Assembly (NCBI GenBank): GCA_003284565.1
Contig: QBXO01000007.1
Location: 1 to 62,921, forward strand
DNA: 62,921 bases
Source: SAR116 cluster bacterium AG-321-K23
GTDB taxonomy: Bacteria; Pseudomonadota; Alphaproteobacteria; Puniceispirillales; Marisalimonadaceae
Direction of reading: 5' to 3'
The notes beneath the pieces were generated by a model that did no database searches, had not been told where the DNA came from, and worked only from the letters and a program-made list of their open reading frames with translations. The translations under genes and the position numbers were made by a program. The stretch's first letter is position 1. Each line of letters opens with the position of its first letter. Shown here piece after piece: positions 28,745 to 37,720 of the stretch.

Positions 28745-29560
28745 TCAATAACTTAAATCTTTGTTATTTAATTTTTTTAAAATTTCTTTATGAAGTATTG
28801 GATTAGCACCTATTAATAAACCACTCGAGCTGTCGTAAGCATTAATGTATTTTAAATTAGTTAAATAACCACCTGCTTCTTTAATAATAAGTTCTCCACA
28901 TGCTATTTGATTTTTTTTAAGTTTATTTATAAATAAACAATCAATTTTTCCAGATGCTAACCATGCAAAGTTTAGGGCTGAAGAACCAAACAAACGTACG
29001 ACTGAGGAGGATTTATAGGATAAATTATTAATTTCTTCATAAGAATTTGGAATTGAGTATTCATCATCTAAAGTATTTTCGTCGCATATTGAAAACACAC
29101 ATGATTTTAATTTTTTCCTATTTGATACCCTTATTCTTCTATCATTTTGAAAAGAGCCTTTTCCTTTTTCAGCAAAATAAAATTCATTTCTTACAGGATC
29201 AAAAATAACACTTGATAAAATTTCGTTATTAAGCTCTACAGCAACAGAAATTGCAAAATGTGGTAATCCATGTAAAAAATTAAATCGACCATTTAATGTA
29301 TCTACTACCCAATAATATTTATCTTTAACATAATCTTGATTATTATTTAGCCTAATACCCCATTCTGGTCTTGATTTAGCCAAATAATGTAAAAGAGATG
29401 TGTTAATCTTTTTCTCAGTTTTTAAAACAAATTGTTCCAATGAATCTGGAGAAACTTGTAAATTTTCTATTTCTCCAAAATCTCTTAATATGTTTCTAGC
29501 AACCTTATTTATGGACTGAAAAATAACATTTATAAGTGGTGATCTATTACTCATTATCAT
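28745..29560 (-). CDS. Inositol-monophosphatase-fold (SuhB-like) protein, catalytic residues largely lost
   Basis: The 271-aa protein aligns over its full length with alphaproteobacterial SuhB/IMPase (LINVIFQSINKVARNILRDFGE, NFLHGLPHFAISVAVEL, FDPVRNEFYFAEKGKGSFQND, KEAGGYLTN). The metal ligands are largely replaced: the DP(I/L)DGT motif reads DTLNGR (Asp87 kept, second Asp is Asn90), the EE motif region reads RLNNNQ, and the WDxAAG motif reads NQIACG (Asp replaced by Gln218). It is therefore probably not a phosphatase. E. coli SuhB has a non-enzymatic role in rRNA antitermination, a possible parallel. It lies between efp and the MotAB-like pair. Confidence 0.82.
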   Translation of the reverse strand: MIMSNRSPLINVIFQSINKVARNILRDFGEIENLQVSPDSLEQFVLKTEKKINTSLLHYLAKSRPEWGIRLNNNQDYVKDKYYWVVDTLNGRFNFLHGLPHFAISVAVELNNEILSSVIFDPVRNEFYFAEKGKGSFQNDRRIRVSNRKKLKSCVFSICDENTLDDEYSIPNSYEEINNLSYKSSSVVRLFGSSALNFAWLASGKIDCLFINKLKKNQIACGELIIKEAGGYLTNLKYINAYDSSSGLLIGANPILHKEILKKLNNKDLSY

Positions 29561-29595
29561 TCCAAAATAGGTAAAAGTTTAATCTTAAAATAATT

Positions 29596-30162
29596 CTAAT
29601 TTTTTGCTTTTTCTATGTATGTATTATCAGATGGTCTTACAACTATTTTTGTACCGACCTCAATATGTCCAGGGACCATAACTTTTATACCATTTTTTAA
29701 TACAGCAGGTTTGAATGATGAAGAGACAGTTTGGCCTTTTATAACAGCATCAGCTTCCATTACTTCCTCAATACAACTGTCTGGCATAATTACTGAAACA
29801 GGTTTATCATTATATATATTAATAATAACCTCCATGCCGTCTTGTAAAAAAGCAGATTGGTCACCTATCATATTTATGTTAACGCTTATCTGTACAAAAG
29901 TATTATTGTCCATGAATATAAGATTTTCATTTTCCTTATACAAGAAGATGTGTGGGATTTCTTCAAGAATTACTTTTTCAATGCTTTCGGATGATCTAAA
30001 GCGCTCGTTTAGTTTTGTACCATCTTTTAAATTTCTCAATTCTATTTGTGCAAAAGCTCCACCTTTACCAGGCTTAACGTGACTAGTTTTTGTTGCAACC
30101 CATAATCCGTTTTTATGCTCTATCACATTTCCAGGTTTAATCGTATTTCCATTTACTTTCAA
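29596..30162 (-). CDS. efp: Elongation factor P
   Basis: The 188-aa protein has all three beta-barrel domains of EF-P. The tip loop that reaches the peptidyl-transferase centre reads VKPGKGGAFAQ, with Lys33 at the position modified by beta-lysylation in some bacteria. EF-P relieves ribosome stalling at polyproline, which matters for proteins such as TolA here with its Pro run. It starts one base after the aldolase stop and precedes the SuhB-like gene. Confidence 0.97.
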   Translation of the reverse strand: MKVNGNTIKPGNVIEHKNGLWVATKTSHVKPGKGGAFAQIELRNLKDGTKLNERFRSSESIEKVILEEIPHIFLYKENENLIFMDNNTFVQISVNINMIGDQSAFLQDGMEVIINIYNDKPVSVIMPDSCIEEVMEADAVIKGQTVSSSFKPAVLKNGIKVMVPGHIEVGTKIVVRPSDNTYIEKAKN

Positions 30163-30163
30163 A

Positions 30164-31090
30164 TCATTTTCCTTTATAAATATCTATAATTCGATTTAAT
30201 AAATCCAATGCTTCGCTATAGGGTCTTTGAAAAGAATTCCTCCCTATAATAGATCCACTAGCTCCTCCTAAATACAATTCTTTTATTTCTTCTAAAAGGG
30301 TCTTCTCATCTTTTGATGAACCACCTGAAAAAACTACAAGTCTTTTGCCATTAAAACACGACTGAACGACATGTTTTATTCTTTCATTTAATAAAGTAAT
30401 TGGAATATTCTCTGATTCATAAACTTTTTTAGCTTCTTCTTGTTCAATATAAGAAGTTGGTGGTTTAACTTTTATAATGTGTGCACCAACAAGAGCTGCC
30501 ATATGAGCGGCATAAGAAACAATATCAATGGCAGTTTCTCCTTCTTTACTAATATTGCCACCTCTTGGATAACTCCATACGACAACAGCAAGTCCAGCGT
30601 CTTTTGCTTCAGCAGCGATTTCTTGTATTTCTGATATCATGTCTAAGGCCATTTCAGATCCTGGATAAATTGTAAAGCCAACTGCAGAACAACCTAATCT
30701 AATGGCCTCAGTTACTGAGCCAGTTAAAGCTTGTGAAGGAGCAGTTTTCTCATTTGATAGAGAATTTGAACTATTTACTTTCATTATTAACGGCATTTGA
30801 CCTGCAAATGTGTCAGCCCCAGCTTCAAGCATACCTAATGGAGCAGCAAAAGCATTAAGTCCTGCGTCAATTGCTAACTTAAAGTGATAGTGGGGATCAT
30901 ATGCAGTTGTGTTTTTGGCAAAAGATCTAGCAGGACCGTGTTCAAATCCTTGATCAACAGGAAGTATAACTAACTTTCCAGTTCCACCTAACTTTCCAGA
31001 CATTAGAATTCTTGCTATATTTGTTTTTACGCCAGGATTATCACTCTCATAATAACTTAATATTTTTTTAATATTTCTTGTAAATTTCAT
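30164..31090 (-). CDS. Class I fructose-bisphosphate aldolase (DhnA/FbaB type)
   Basis: The 308-aa TIM-barrel protein has the archaeal/DhnA class I layout: LVILPVDQGFEHGP near the start, AIRLGCSAVGFTIYPGS, the Schiff-base lysine region GAHIIKVKPPT, and phosphate-binding VVFSGGSSKDE with GRNSFQRP. It splits fructose 1,6-bisphosphate to triose phosphates, or runs in reverse. An AAGGA site precedes the ATG. It leads the minus-strand group with efp and the SuhB-like gene. Confidence 0.93.
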   Translation of the reverse strand: MKFTRNIKKILSYYESDNPGVKTNIARILMSGKLGGTGKLVILPVDQGFEHGPARSFAKNTTAYDPHYHFKLAIDAGLNAFAAPLGMLEAGADTFAGQMPLIMKVNSSNSLSNEKTAPSQALTGSVTEAIRLGCSAVGFTIYPGSEMALDMISEIQEIAAEAKDAGLAVVVWSYPRGGNISKEGETAIDIVSYAAHMAALVGAHIIKVKPPTSYIEQEEAKKVYESENIPITLLNERIKHVVQSCFNGKRLVVFSGGSSKDEKTLLEEIKELYLGGASGSIIGRNSFQRPYSEALDLLNRIIDIYKGK

Positions 31091-31255
31091 TTTAAAAATT
31101 TCCTTGAAGTATAATAAATTGGACTTAATACATAAAAATAATATTTAATATCTATAAATTTAAATTTTATTAAATACAATAAAATTTGTCTATCCTAAGT
31201 TAGATCTGTTATGTTATTTATTTATAAAAGTTAACTATATGTAGAGCATTATTTT

Positions 31256-31486
31256 ATGGAATTTGATGAAAAAAATAAAATTGGGCATAAAAATATCAGA
31301 GATCTACAAGAATTATTTGATAAGAATATGAGAATAATTGAAAGTCATATCGCAGAAAGCATTACTAATAGAGAAAAACTCGATTCTATAAAAAGGGATT
31401 TAAAAGAGGCTAACAATAAATTTATTGAAGCTGAAAGATGTTTGGATGATTTGAAAGTTGATCTTGAAAATACTATTATTAAATAA
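31256..31486 (+). CDS. Small coiled-coil protein upstream of zapA
   Basis: The 76-aa protein is almost wholly alpha-helical with heptad-like spacing (residues about 13-72), highly charged, with no membrane segment. I do not recognise a family with certainty; alphaproteobacteria often carry a small coiled-coil gene (DUF4164-like) before zapA. The tight link to zapA (18-base gap) suggests a cell-division role comparable to ZapB, which is inference only. Confidence 0.7.
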   Translation: MEFDEKNKIGHKNIRDLQELFDKNMRIIESHIAESITNREKLDSIKRDLKEANNKFIEAERCLDDLKVDLENTIIK

Positions 31487-31504
31487 AGATTTATTAGGTA
31501 TAAA

Positions 31505-31813
31505 ATGTCAGAAACTGTTACTGTTAAAATTGAAATAAATGGAGTAGTTTATCCAGTTTCTTGCATGTCTGGGGAAGAGGATAGGCTTATACAGTCTTCA
31601 AAAGAAGTTAATAAAGTCATTGCAAGTTTATCAAATGTTTCGGAAACAATAGGGGAAACAAGATTATTAGCAATGACATCACTTATACTAGCAGATAAAT
31701 TCATAGCACAAGAGCATACTCCAGATAATAATGATATTAATGAACTTGTTATTTGGTTAGAAAAAGCTATAGAAAGAATGAATAAAGTTGCAAAGTTACT
31801 TGAAAATAAATAA
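31505..31813 (+). CDS. zapA: Cell division protein ZapA
   Basis: The 102-aa protein has an N-terminal beta-alpha globular domain (VTVKIEINGVVYPVSCMSGEED) and a C-terminal coiled-coil helix (ETRLLAMTSLILADKFIAQE), as in ZapA. It bundles FtsZ protofilaments. It lies just before the 6S RNA and the folate gene, the classic zapA-ssrS-fau order. Confidence 0.93.
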   Translation: MSETVTVKIEINGVVYPVSCMSGEEDRLIQSSKEVNKVIASLSNVSETIGETRLLAMTSLILADKFIAQEHTPDNNDINELVIWLEKAIERMNKVAKLLENK

Positions 31814-31823
31814 ATTCTAATTG

Positions 31824-31978
31824 TGAAGGCTGGATATTTTGTTAGGAACTTTAATCCTTGGGGCCATAAGTATTCTGAGGGAACCGTCACTGTTTTAGCC
31901 TTGGTTAAATTACATGGTGCCCACCTGTTTAACAGGCAACATAGGATAACTTATCCAACGACTATTTGGCTTTCATAC
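31824..31978 (+). ncRNA. ssrS: 6S RNA
   Basis: The gap between zapA and the 5-FTHF cyclo-ligase is where alphaproteobacteria keep ssrS. The two ends form a long closing stem: TGAAGGCTGGATA near 31824 pairs, with G-U wobbles, with TATTTGGCTTTCA ending at 31975, and TTGTTAGG pairs with CCAACGA. Internal motifs CTGAGGGAACC and GGTGCCCACCTG resemble alphaproteobacterial 6S RNA. The RNA mimics an open promoter and binds sigma-70 polymerase in stationary phase. A 61-codon frame over it is rejected. Exact ends are estimates. Confidence 0.85.
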
Positions 31979-31997
31979 TTAATTTATAGAGTTTTAA

Positions 31998-32584
31998 ATG
32001 AAAAATAAACTTAGAATTATTGCAAAAAAAAAAGATCAAAATTTGATTTAGGATTAAAAGCAAAAAATAATTTAAAAAAAAAAATTTACCAATGCTTAAA
32101 CCAGATTTTTCTAACTAATATTGATGTTAAAACTGCAAGCTTATACTTTCCTATTAATGAAGAGATTTCTCCATTTGATTTCATTAATTATTTAAATAAA
32201 AGGAATATTATACTCTCTTTACCTGTAATAAATACAAAAAATAAATCTATGAGTTTTAAGAAATGGGATCCTAAGGATCAATTAATACAAGGACCATTTG
32301 GGACATTGGAGCCTTCAAAAACTCAGATATCTATTCTTCCTCAAATTATAGTGGTTCCAATGCTTTCATTTGATAGAGAGTTATATAGATTAGGCTATGG
32401 TGGTGGATATTACGATAAATCAATTAGTATTTTAAAAAATTACTTTAAAAGAGAAAAAAAATTTTTTATTACGATCGGTCTTGCATATAGTATCCAAGAA
32501 GAAATAAAAATACCTAGAGAAAATCACGACATAAAATTAGATTATATTATTACAGAAAATGAAGTTTTATCCCACTTTAATTAA
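31998..32584 (+). CDS. 5-formyltetrahydrofolate cyclo-ligase, interrupted by a -1 frame change at an A10 tract
   Basis: Reading from ATG 31998 gives MKNKLRIIAKKK and then a stop (32049). The -1 frame, entered at the ten A residues 32024-32033, continues as KRSKFDLGLKAK and then the family core (SLYFPINEEISPFDF, ILSLPVINTK, KKWDP, VVPMLSFDRELYRLGYGGGYYDK) to 32584. Joined, this makes about 195 aa, the usual length. The intact in-frame part with an ATG starts only at 32249 and would lack half the enzyme. One extra A would restore the gene. It may be a sequencing error, a real mutation, or corrected by slippage. The enzyme recycles 5-formyl-THF. Confidence 0.85.
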
Positions 32585-32604
32585 AAAACTTAAAGAGGAA
32601 ATTT

Positions 32605-33414
32605 ATGAGAGTTTTATTTATTGGAGATATTGTAGGAAGAAAAGCAAGAAATTTTGCTCAGCAGAAAATTGTAGAATTGAAGGATCAACTTCAACTTGAC
32701 GCAACTATAGTTAATGTAGAAAATGCTGCTGGTGGATTTGGTGTTACTCCGTCAATTTGTGATGATTTTTTTTCAGCTGGTGCTGATGTTCTTACAACTG
32801 GTAATCATATTTGGGATAAAAGGGAAATTATATCTTACATATCTAAGAGCGACAGGTTACTTCGTCCTCTAAATATGATAAAAGGAACACCAGGATTAGG
32901 AATGACTATCGTCAAAGTAAGTGCAGGTTCTATTGGTGTTGCAAATATTATGACTAATTTATTTATGACCAGAACTGACCCTGTCTTCGAAAAAATTCCT
33001 GAAATAGTAAAAAATCTAAAATTAAACCATAATGTTAATTTTTCATTAGTTGACGTTCATGGTGAAGCATCATCTGAGAAAATGGCAATAGCTAATGCAC
33101 TTGATGGAGAAGTGTCTGCAGTTGTTGGAACTCATACGCACGTTCCAACTGCAGATCATCAAATACTAGAAAAAGGGACAGCGTACATTACAGATGTAGG
33201 CATGAGTGGAGATTATAATTCTATAATTGGCATGAATAAAGATGACGCTCTTAATAGATTTTTGTATCCCAATAGAAAAAAGTCTAGACTTGACGTTTCT
33301 CCTGGAGAACCAACTTTATGTGCCGTCGTAATTGAAACGGGTATTAATGGTTTGAGTAAATCAATAAATCCTCTTAGATTAGGTGGCAAGTTAGAACAAG
33401 TATATTTAAAATAA
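32605..33414 (+). CDS. TIGR00282/YmdB-family metallophosphoesterase
   Basis: The 269-aa protein has the dimetal phosphoesterase motifs of the YmdB/DR1281 family: MRVLFIGDIVGRKAR (Asp ligand), VNVENAAGGFG (Glu/Asn), TTGNHIWD, LVDVHGEASSEK and VVGTHTHVPTAD (His ligands). Bacillus YmdB is a 2',3'-cyclic nucleotide phosphodiesterase affecting biofilm and RNA turnover. The position before yebC-ruvC is normal for alphaproteobacteria. Confidence 0.92.
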   Translation: MRVLFIGDIVGRKARNFAQQKIVELKDQLQLDATIVNVENAAGGFGVTPSICDDFFSAGADVLTTGNHIWDKREIISYISKSDRLLRPLNMIKGTPGLGMTIVKVSAGSIGVANIMTNLFMTRTDPVFEKIPEIVKNLKLNHNVNFSLVDVHGEASSEKMAIANALDGEVSAVVGTHTHVPTADHQILEKGTAYITDVGMSGDYNSIIGMNKDDALNRFLYPNRKKSRLDVSPGEPTLCAVVIETGINGLSKSINPLRLGGKLEQVYLK

Positions 33415-33448
33415 ACTTAGTTGTTTTAATTTGATTGGAGTTATTTAT

Positions 33449-34195
33449 ATGGCAGGACACTCAAAATTTAAAAATATTATGCATCGTAAAGGAGCCCAAG
33501 ATGCAAAGAGAGCAAAAAAGTTTGCAAGACTTACTAAAGAATTACAAGTTGCTGTTCGGGGAGGTTTAGACCCTTCAAGCAATCCAAGGTTAAGATCTGC
33601 TTTGGCGGCATGTAGATCAGTAAATATGCCTAAAGACAATATTGAAAGAGTTATTAAAAAGGCAGAAACTGGGCAATCATCAAATCTAGAAGAAATTAGA
33701 TATGAAGGTTATGCAACCGGTGGAATTGCCCTAATTGTTGATGCTGTAACAGATAATCGAAATAGAACAGCAGCTGAAGTAAGATCGTCTTTTACAAAAT
33801 ATGGTGGGACATTGGGTGAAACTGGTTCAGTTTCTTTTATGTTTAACAATGTTGGTCAAATAATTTATAATAAAAAAATAAAAAGTGATGAAGATATTTT
33901 TGATATTGCGATCGAAGTGGGGGCAGATGATGTTAGTTCAGATGATATTAATCATGAAATCTTTACAACTATAAATGAGTTTAATATTGTTCGTGAAAAA
34001 CTTGAAAACTTGCTAGGCATGCCTGAGCAAGCTCAAATTATATGGCAACCAGAAAATTTTGTTAAGATAGATGATGAAAAGAAAGCCACGTCAATTTTAA
34101 AGCTTATAGAAACTCTTGATAATTGTGAGGATGTCCAAGGAGTTTATAGTAACTTTGATATTGAAGATGAAATAATAAATAAAATAAACTTATAA
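33449..34195 (+). CDS. YebC/PmpR-family protein
   Basis: The 248-aa protein begins MAGHSKFKNIMHRKGAQD, the family's invariant start, so I place the ATG at 33449 with a TTGGAG ribosome-binding site 8 bases before it; the frame opens 18 bases earlier. YebC proteins were described as transcription regulators and more recently as translation factors easing proline-rich stalling (the TACO1 family). It precedes ruvC by 11 bases. Confidence 0.96.
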   Translation: MAGHSKFKNIMHRKGAQDAKRAKKFARLTKELQVAVRGGLDPSSNPRLRSALAACRSVNMPKDNIERVIKKAETGQSSNLEEIRYEGYATGGIALIVDAVTDNRNRTAAEVRSSFTKYGGTLGETGSVSFMFNNVGQIIYNKKIKSDEDIFDIAIEVGADDVSSDDINHEIFTTINEFNIVREKLENLLGMPEQAQIIWQPENFVKIDDEKKATSILKLIETLDNCEDVQGVYSNFDIEDEIINKINL

Positions 34196-34206
34196 AAGGT
34201 TGTAAT

Positions 34207-34752
34207 TTGAGAGTTATAGGTGTAGATCCTGGTTTAAGGCATACAGGGTGGGGTGTTGTTGAGTTTAAAAATAACAAAATCTTTCATATTAAAGATGGAT
34301 CTATATCTCCTTCAAGCAAATTTGATGATGGCAAAAGATTGCTTGAAATAAAAAATCAATTACTAGAAATAATAAATCTATATAATCCTAAGATGTCAGT
34401 AATTGAAAAAATATTTGTTGGTTCAGGTTCAATAAGCAGTTTAAAACTTGGAATGGCCAGAGGCGCGTCAATGGTTGCCCTGGCAGAAGCTGGGCTAAGT
34501 ATAAAAGAGTTGTCGCCAAAGTTTGTAAAGAAGACAGTGACTGGTTATGGAAGTGCATCCAAAGAACAGATTAAAGCAATGATTGAAAAATTATTAAATG
34601 TTATTCCAAAAAACGAAGATAGTTCAGATGCTCTAGCAATTGCAATTTCTGGTCAAATTATTGGTCATGATAGTAGCCTTTCTTTCTCAGATGAAAATAA
34701 TGGTCTAAGTTTGGCAATAACGAAAGCTTTGCTTAAAGAGCAAAATAAGTAA
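34207..34752 (+). CDS. ruvC: Holliday junction endonuclease RuvC
   Basis: The 181-aa RNase H-fold protein has the catalytic acids of RuvC: Asp in VIGVDPGLRHTGWG, Glu in SVIEKIFVG, and Asp pairs near NEDSSDALAIAI. It cuts Holliday junctions with RuvAB. The start is TTG (34207), with AAAAGG just upstream. No SOS box of the GTTC-N7-GTTC type is visible ahead of it. It is 29 bases before ruvA. Confidence 0.96.
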   Translation: MRVIGVDPGLRHTGWGVVEFKNNKIFHIKDGSISPSSKFDDGKRLLEIKNQLLEIINLYNPKMSVIEKIFVGSGSISSLKLGMARGASMVALAEAGLSIKELSPKFVKKTVTGYGSASKEQIKAMIEKLLNVIPKNEDSSDALAIAISGQIIGHDSSLSFSDENNGLSLAITKALLKEQNK

Positions 34753-34781
34753 AAATTAAACTTTTAGTAGTTAGGGCACAA

Positions 34782-35453
34782 ATGATAGCTTCTCTTTCAG
34801 GCACATTAAAATCAATATCCAAATCAGAAATTGTTTTAGAAGTAAATAGTGTTGGATACCTTCTTAATGTCTCTTCAAAAGTAATATCTTCATTAGGTGA
34901 TATTGGTTCAAAGTTATCTTTGTTTACTGATTTACAAATTAAAGATGATAAAATTGTGATGTATGGTTTTTTTAATCAAATTGATCAGACAATTTTTAAG
35001 TTATTACAATCTGTCCAAGGGGTTGGACCAAAGGCTGCACTTGCTATTCTTTCTGCACTTACTTTAGAGGAATTAATTTTAGCAATTTCATCAGGTGATA
35101 AAGCTATGATTTCAAGAGCAGAAGGAGTAGGTTCTAAGGTTGCTGGTAGGATAGCCACAGAACTGTTGGAAAAAGTCTCTAACCTTAATCTAATCAATAT
35201 AGATCAAAATATAAATATTACAGAAAGTTCCCGAGAAAATTTAAATTTACAAAATGAAACAACTCAGGGTGATACTCAAGTTGTAGAAGATACGATTTCT
35301 GCTCTTGTGAATCTTGGGTATACAAGAAGTGAAGTTTTTTCAATAGTAATGAAAATAAAAAAAGAATTTACTTTGAACCAAAAAAGTAAAGACTTTACTG
35401 TTAGTAATATTATTCCTTTAGTGTTAAGAGATCTAAGTCAGGAGATCAAATGA
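34782..35453 (+). CDS. ruvA: Holliday junction branch-migration protein RuvA
   Basis: The 223-aa protein has the N-terminal OB fold ([16 protein letters not shown]-like GYLLNVS), tandem helix-hairpin-helix motifs ([38 protein letters not shown]) and the C-terminal domain III that contacts RuvB ([16 protein letters not shown]). It targets RuvB to junctions. It overlaps ruvB by 4 bases. Confidence 0.97.
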   Translation: MIASLSGTLKSISKSEIVLEVNSVGYLLNVSSKVISSLGDIGSKLSLFTDLQIKDDKIVMYGFFNQIDQTIFKLLQSVQGVGPKAALAILSALTLEELILAISSGDKAMISRAEGVGSKVAGRIATELLEKVSNLNLINIDQNINITESSRENLNLQNETTQGDTQVVEDTISALVNLGYTRSEVFSIVMKIKKEFTLNQKSKDFTVSNIIPLVLRDLSQEIK

Positions 35454-36508
35454 TTGATGATAATGAAATAGATGAAAGGTTAGTAGATTCAGGTATTATT
35501 GATAACATAGAAACTAATGATATTAGTCTAAGACCCAGGCGAATTTCTGAATTTATTGGTCAACCCCAAGTTCAAAAAAATTTATCAACATTTATTTTAG
35601 CGGCCGAAACTCGTAAAGAGGCAATGGATCATGTGCTCTTATTTGGGCCACCAGGACTTGGTAAAACTACACTTGCACAGATAGTTTCTATAGAACTGGG
35701 TGTAGGTTTTAGAGCTACTTCTGGTCCAATCATTAATAAAGCAGGAGATTTGGCAGCCTTATTAACAAATTTGAAGCCTAAAGATGTTTTATTTATTGAT
35801 GAAATACATCGACTTTCACCAAATATTGAAGAAATTTTATACCCAGCAATGGAAGACTTACAATTAGATTTGATTATAGGTGAAGGGCCTTCCGCCAGAA
35901 CAATTAAAATTGATTTACCTCCTTTCACATTAGTTGGTGCTACAACTCGTTCTGGTCTTTTAACAACTCCCCTAAGAGATAGGTTTGGTATTCAAATTAG
36001 AATGGAATTTTATAATCCAAATGATTTGGTTAAAATTTTGCTAAAACAGGCTGAAAAGTTGGAGGTAGATTTACAAGCAAGTGGTGCCTACGAGATTGCC
36101 AAAAGATCTAGAGGCACTCCAAGAGTTGCCGGAAGATTACTAAGACGGGTAAGAGATATTCTTTCCGTTTCCAAAACAACTATTATAGATCACAAATTTG
36201 CAGAAAACGCATTATCACAGCTTGATGTTGATGCCTCAGGTTTAGACGCAATAGATAGAAAATATTTAAAAATAATTATTGAAAAATATCATGGTGGACC
36301 TGTAGGCCTAGATACTTTGTCAGCAACTCTATCTGAACAAAAAGAATTGATTGAAGAAGTAATAGAGCCATACTTATTACAGCGCGGATTAATTCAGCGA
36401 TCCTCTAGAGGTAGGTTTGTCTCAGCTTCGGGATGGAGACATTTAGGTTTAAACCCTCCTAAAAATGCAGTAGAACAGATTGATCTAACAGACACATCCA
36501 AAAACTAA
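35450..36508 (+). CDS. ruvB: Holliday junction ATP-dependent helicase RuvB
   Basis: The 352-aa AAA+ motor has [13 protein letters not shown], Walker A GPPGLGKT at residues 66-73, Walker [10 protein letters not shown], sensor [18 protein letters not shown] and the C-terminal winged-helix ([16 protein letters not shown]). It drives branch migration. It follows ruvA with a 4-base overlap and precedes the ybgC-tol group by 4 bases. Confidence 0.98.
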   Translation: MIDDNEIDERLVDSGIIDNIETNDISLRPRRISEFIGQPQVQKNLSTFILAAETRKEAMDHVLLFGPPGLGKTTLAQIVSIELGVGFRATSGPIINKAGDLAALLTNLKPKDVLFIDEIHRLSPNIEEILYPAMEDLQLDLIIGEGPSARTIKIDLPPFTLVGATTRSGLLTTPLRDRFGIQIRMEFYNPNDLVKILLKQAEKLEVDLQASGAYEIAKRSRGTPRVAGRLLRRVRDILSVSKTTIIDHKFAENALSQLDVDASGLDAIDRKYLKIIIEKYHGGPVGLDTLSATLSEQKELIEEVIEPYLLQRGLIQRSSRGRFVSASGWRHLGLNPPKNAVEQIDLTDTSKN

Positions 36509-36512
36509 ACAC

Positions 36513-37004
36513 ATGAAATCTATATATAACAATAATTTTCAAAATCTTGATGGAATAATACAAGGTAACGAACATTACTACTATCTTAAAATTTATCATG
36601 AAGACACGGATGCAGGTCAGATTGTATATCATACCAATTATTTAAAATATTTTGAAAGAGCAAGAACTTCTTTATTGAATTTGCTAAATATAGATCAAGT
36701 AGATTTGAGAAAAAAACATAATATAAACTTAGTTGTCAGAAAAGCTGACTTAATGTGGCACAAACCAGCATTATTTAATGATACAATATTAATAAAAAGT
36801 TGCCTTAAATATGCCAAAAATACAAGTATAACAATTAACCAATCAGCATGTCGTTTGTTTGGTACAGAGGGGGGAGAAGAATTACTAGTATCGGGCATGA
36901 TTCAAATAGTAGCTATTAACAAAGAATTTAAAGTAAAAAGAATTAGCCAAATTTTGAATTGTAAATTTTTTTCGAAACAAATAAATAGAATCTGTGAGGT
37001 TTAA
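36513..37004 (+). CDS. ybgC: YbgC-type acyl-CoA thioesterase
   Basis: The 163-aa hot-dog protein carries the YbgC signature YHEDTDAGQIVYHTNYLKYFERAR, including the catalytic Asp in DTDA. It opens the Tol-Pal cluster, 2 bases before tolQ. YbgC hydrolyses short-chain acyl-CoA or acyl-ACP and is thought to act in phospholipid metabolism. It is slightly longer than the E. coli protein at the N-terminus. Confidence 0.92.
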   Translation: MKSIYNNNFQNLDGIIQGNEHYYYLKIYHEDTDAGQIVYHTNYLKYFERARTSLLNLLNIDQVDLRKKHNINLVVRKADLMWHKPALFNDTILIKSCLKYAKNTSITINQSACRLFGTEGGEELLVSGMIQIVAINKEFKVKRISQILNCKFFSKQINRICEV

Positions 37005-37006
37005 AA

Positions 37007-37720
37007 ATGAATTCAGATGTTAAAACTGAAGTAATATCAAGTGGACCAGATCTAACTATATTAGGACTTTTTTTCCAGGCCGATCCCTTCGTAAAGGGTG
37101 TAATGTTTCTCCTTATTTTTGCGTCCATATGGTGTTGGGCAATTATAATTAATAAATATGCCCTTTTAAGAAATGAAAAAAAACTGTCAATGGAATTTGA
37201 AGATATTTTTTGGTCAGGTGTAAATTTAGATGATCTATACCAAGAATATTCTCAAAAAATCAATAATTCTCAAGTACAAGTTTTTATTAGTGGTATGCGA
37301 GAGTTTAAGAAAATTAATCAAAGACAAACCTTATCTAGCACAAAATTAAAAGATTATTTCCAAAGAATAAATAATTCCATGCATATTTCTATTAGTAGAG
37401 AAATTGAAAGATTAGAAAAAGGTATGAGTTTTCTTGGTTCAATTGGTTCTGTTGCCCCTTTTATTGGCTTACTGGGTACAGTTTGGGGTATCGTTAATGC
37501 CTTTCAATCAATAGCTATTAGTAATAATACAAGTCTTGCAGTTGTTGCACCTGGAATAGCCGAGGCTTTATTTGCTACGGCACTAGGTTTGCTTGCTGCT
37601 ATACCAGCTGTTGCAGCATACAATAAGTTTTCAAATGATTTAGAAAAATTATCTAATAATTTAGAATATTTTTCTGTTGAATTTTCAAATGTTTTATTTC
37701 GTCAAGTTGAAGAAAACTAA
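37007..37720 (+). CDS. tolQ: TolQ proton channel
   Basis: The 237-aa membrane protein has a helix near residues 24-46 and the ExbB/TolQ pair near 140-165 and 175-200 (GSIGSVAPFIGLLGTVWGI; APGIAEALFATALGLLAAIPAV), with the channel-lining Thr. With TolR it uses the proton gradient to energise TolA during division. It joins tolR directly: the next base after its stop starts TolR. Confidence 0.96.
   Translation: MNSDVKTEVISSGPDLTILGLFFQADPFVKGVMFLLIFASIWCWAIIINKYALLRNEKKLSMEFEDIFWSGVNLDDLYQEYSQKINNSQVQVFISGMREFKKINQRQTLSSTKLKDYFQRINNSMHISISREIERLEKGMSFLGSIGSVAPFIGLLGTVWGIVNAFQSIAISNNTSLAVVAPGIAEALFATALGLLAAIPAVAAYNKFSNDLEKLSNNLEYFSVEFSNVLFRQVEEN

Noticed and set aside
31823-32008. 61-codon open frame between zapA and the folate gene
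   Set aside because: It lies over the 6S RNA with its paired ends; the protein has no family features.
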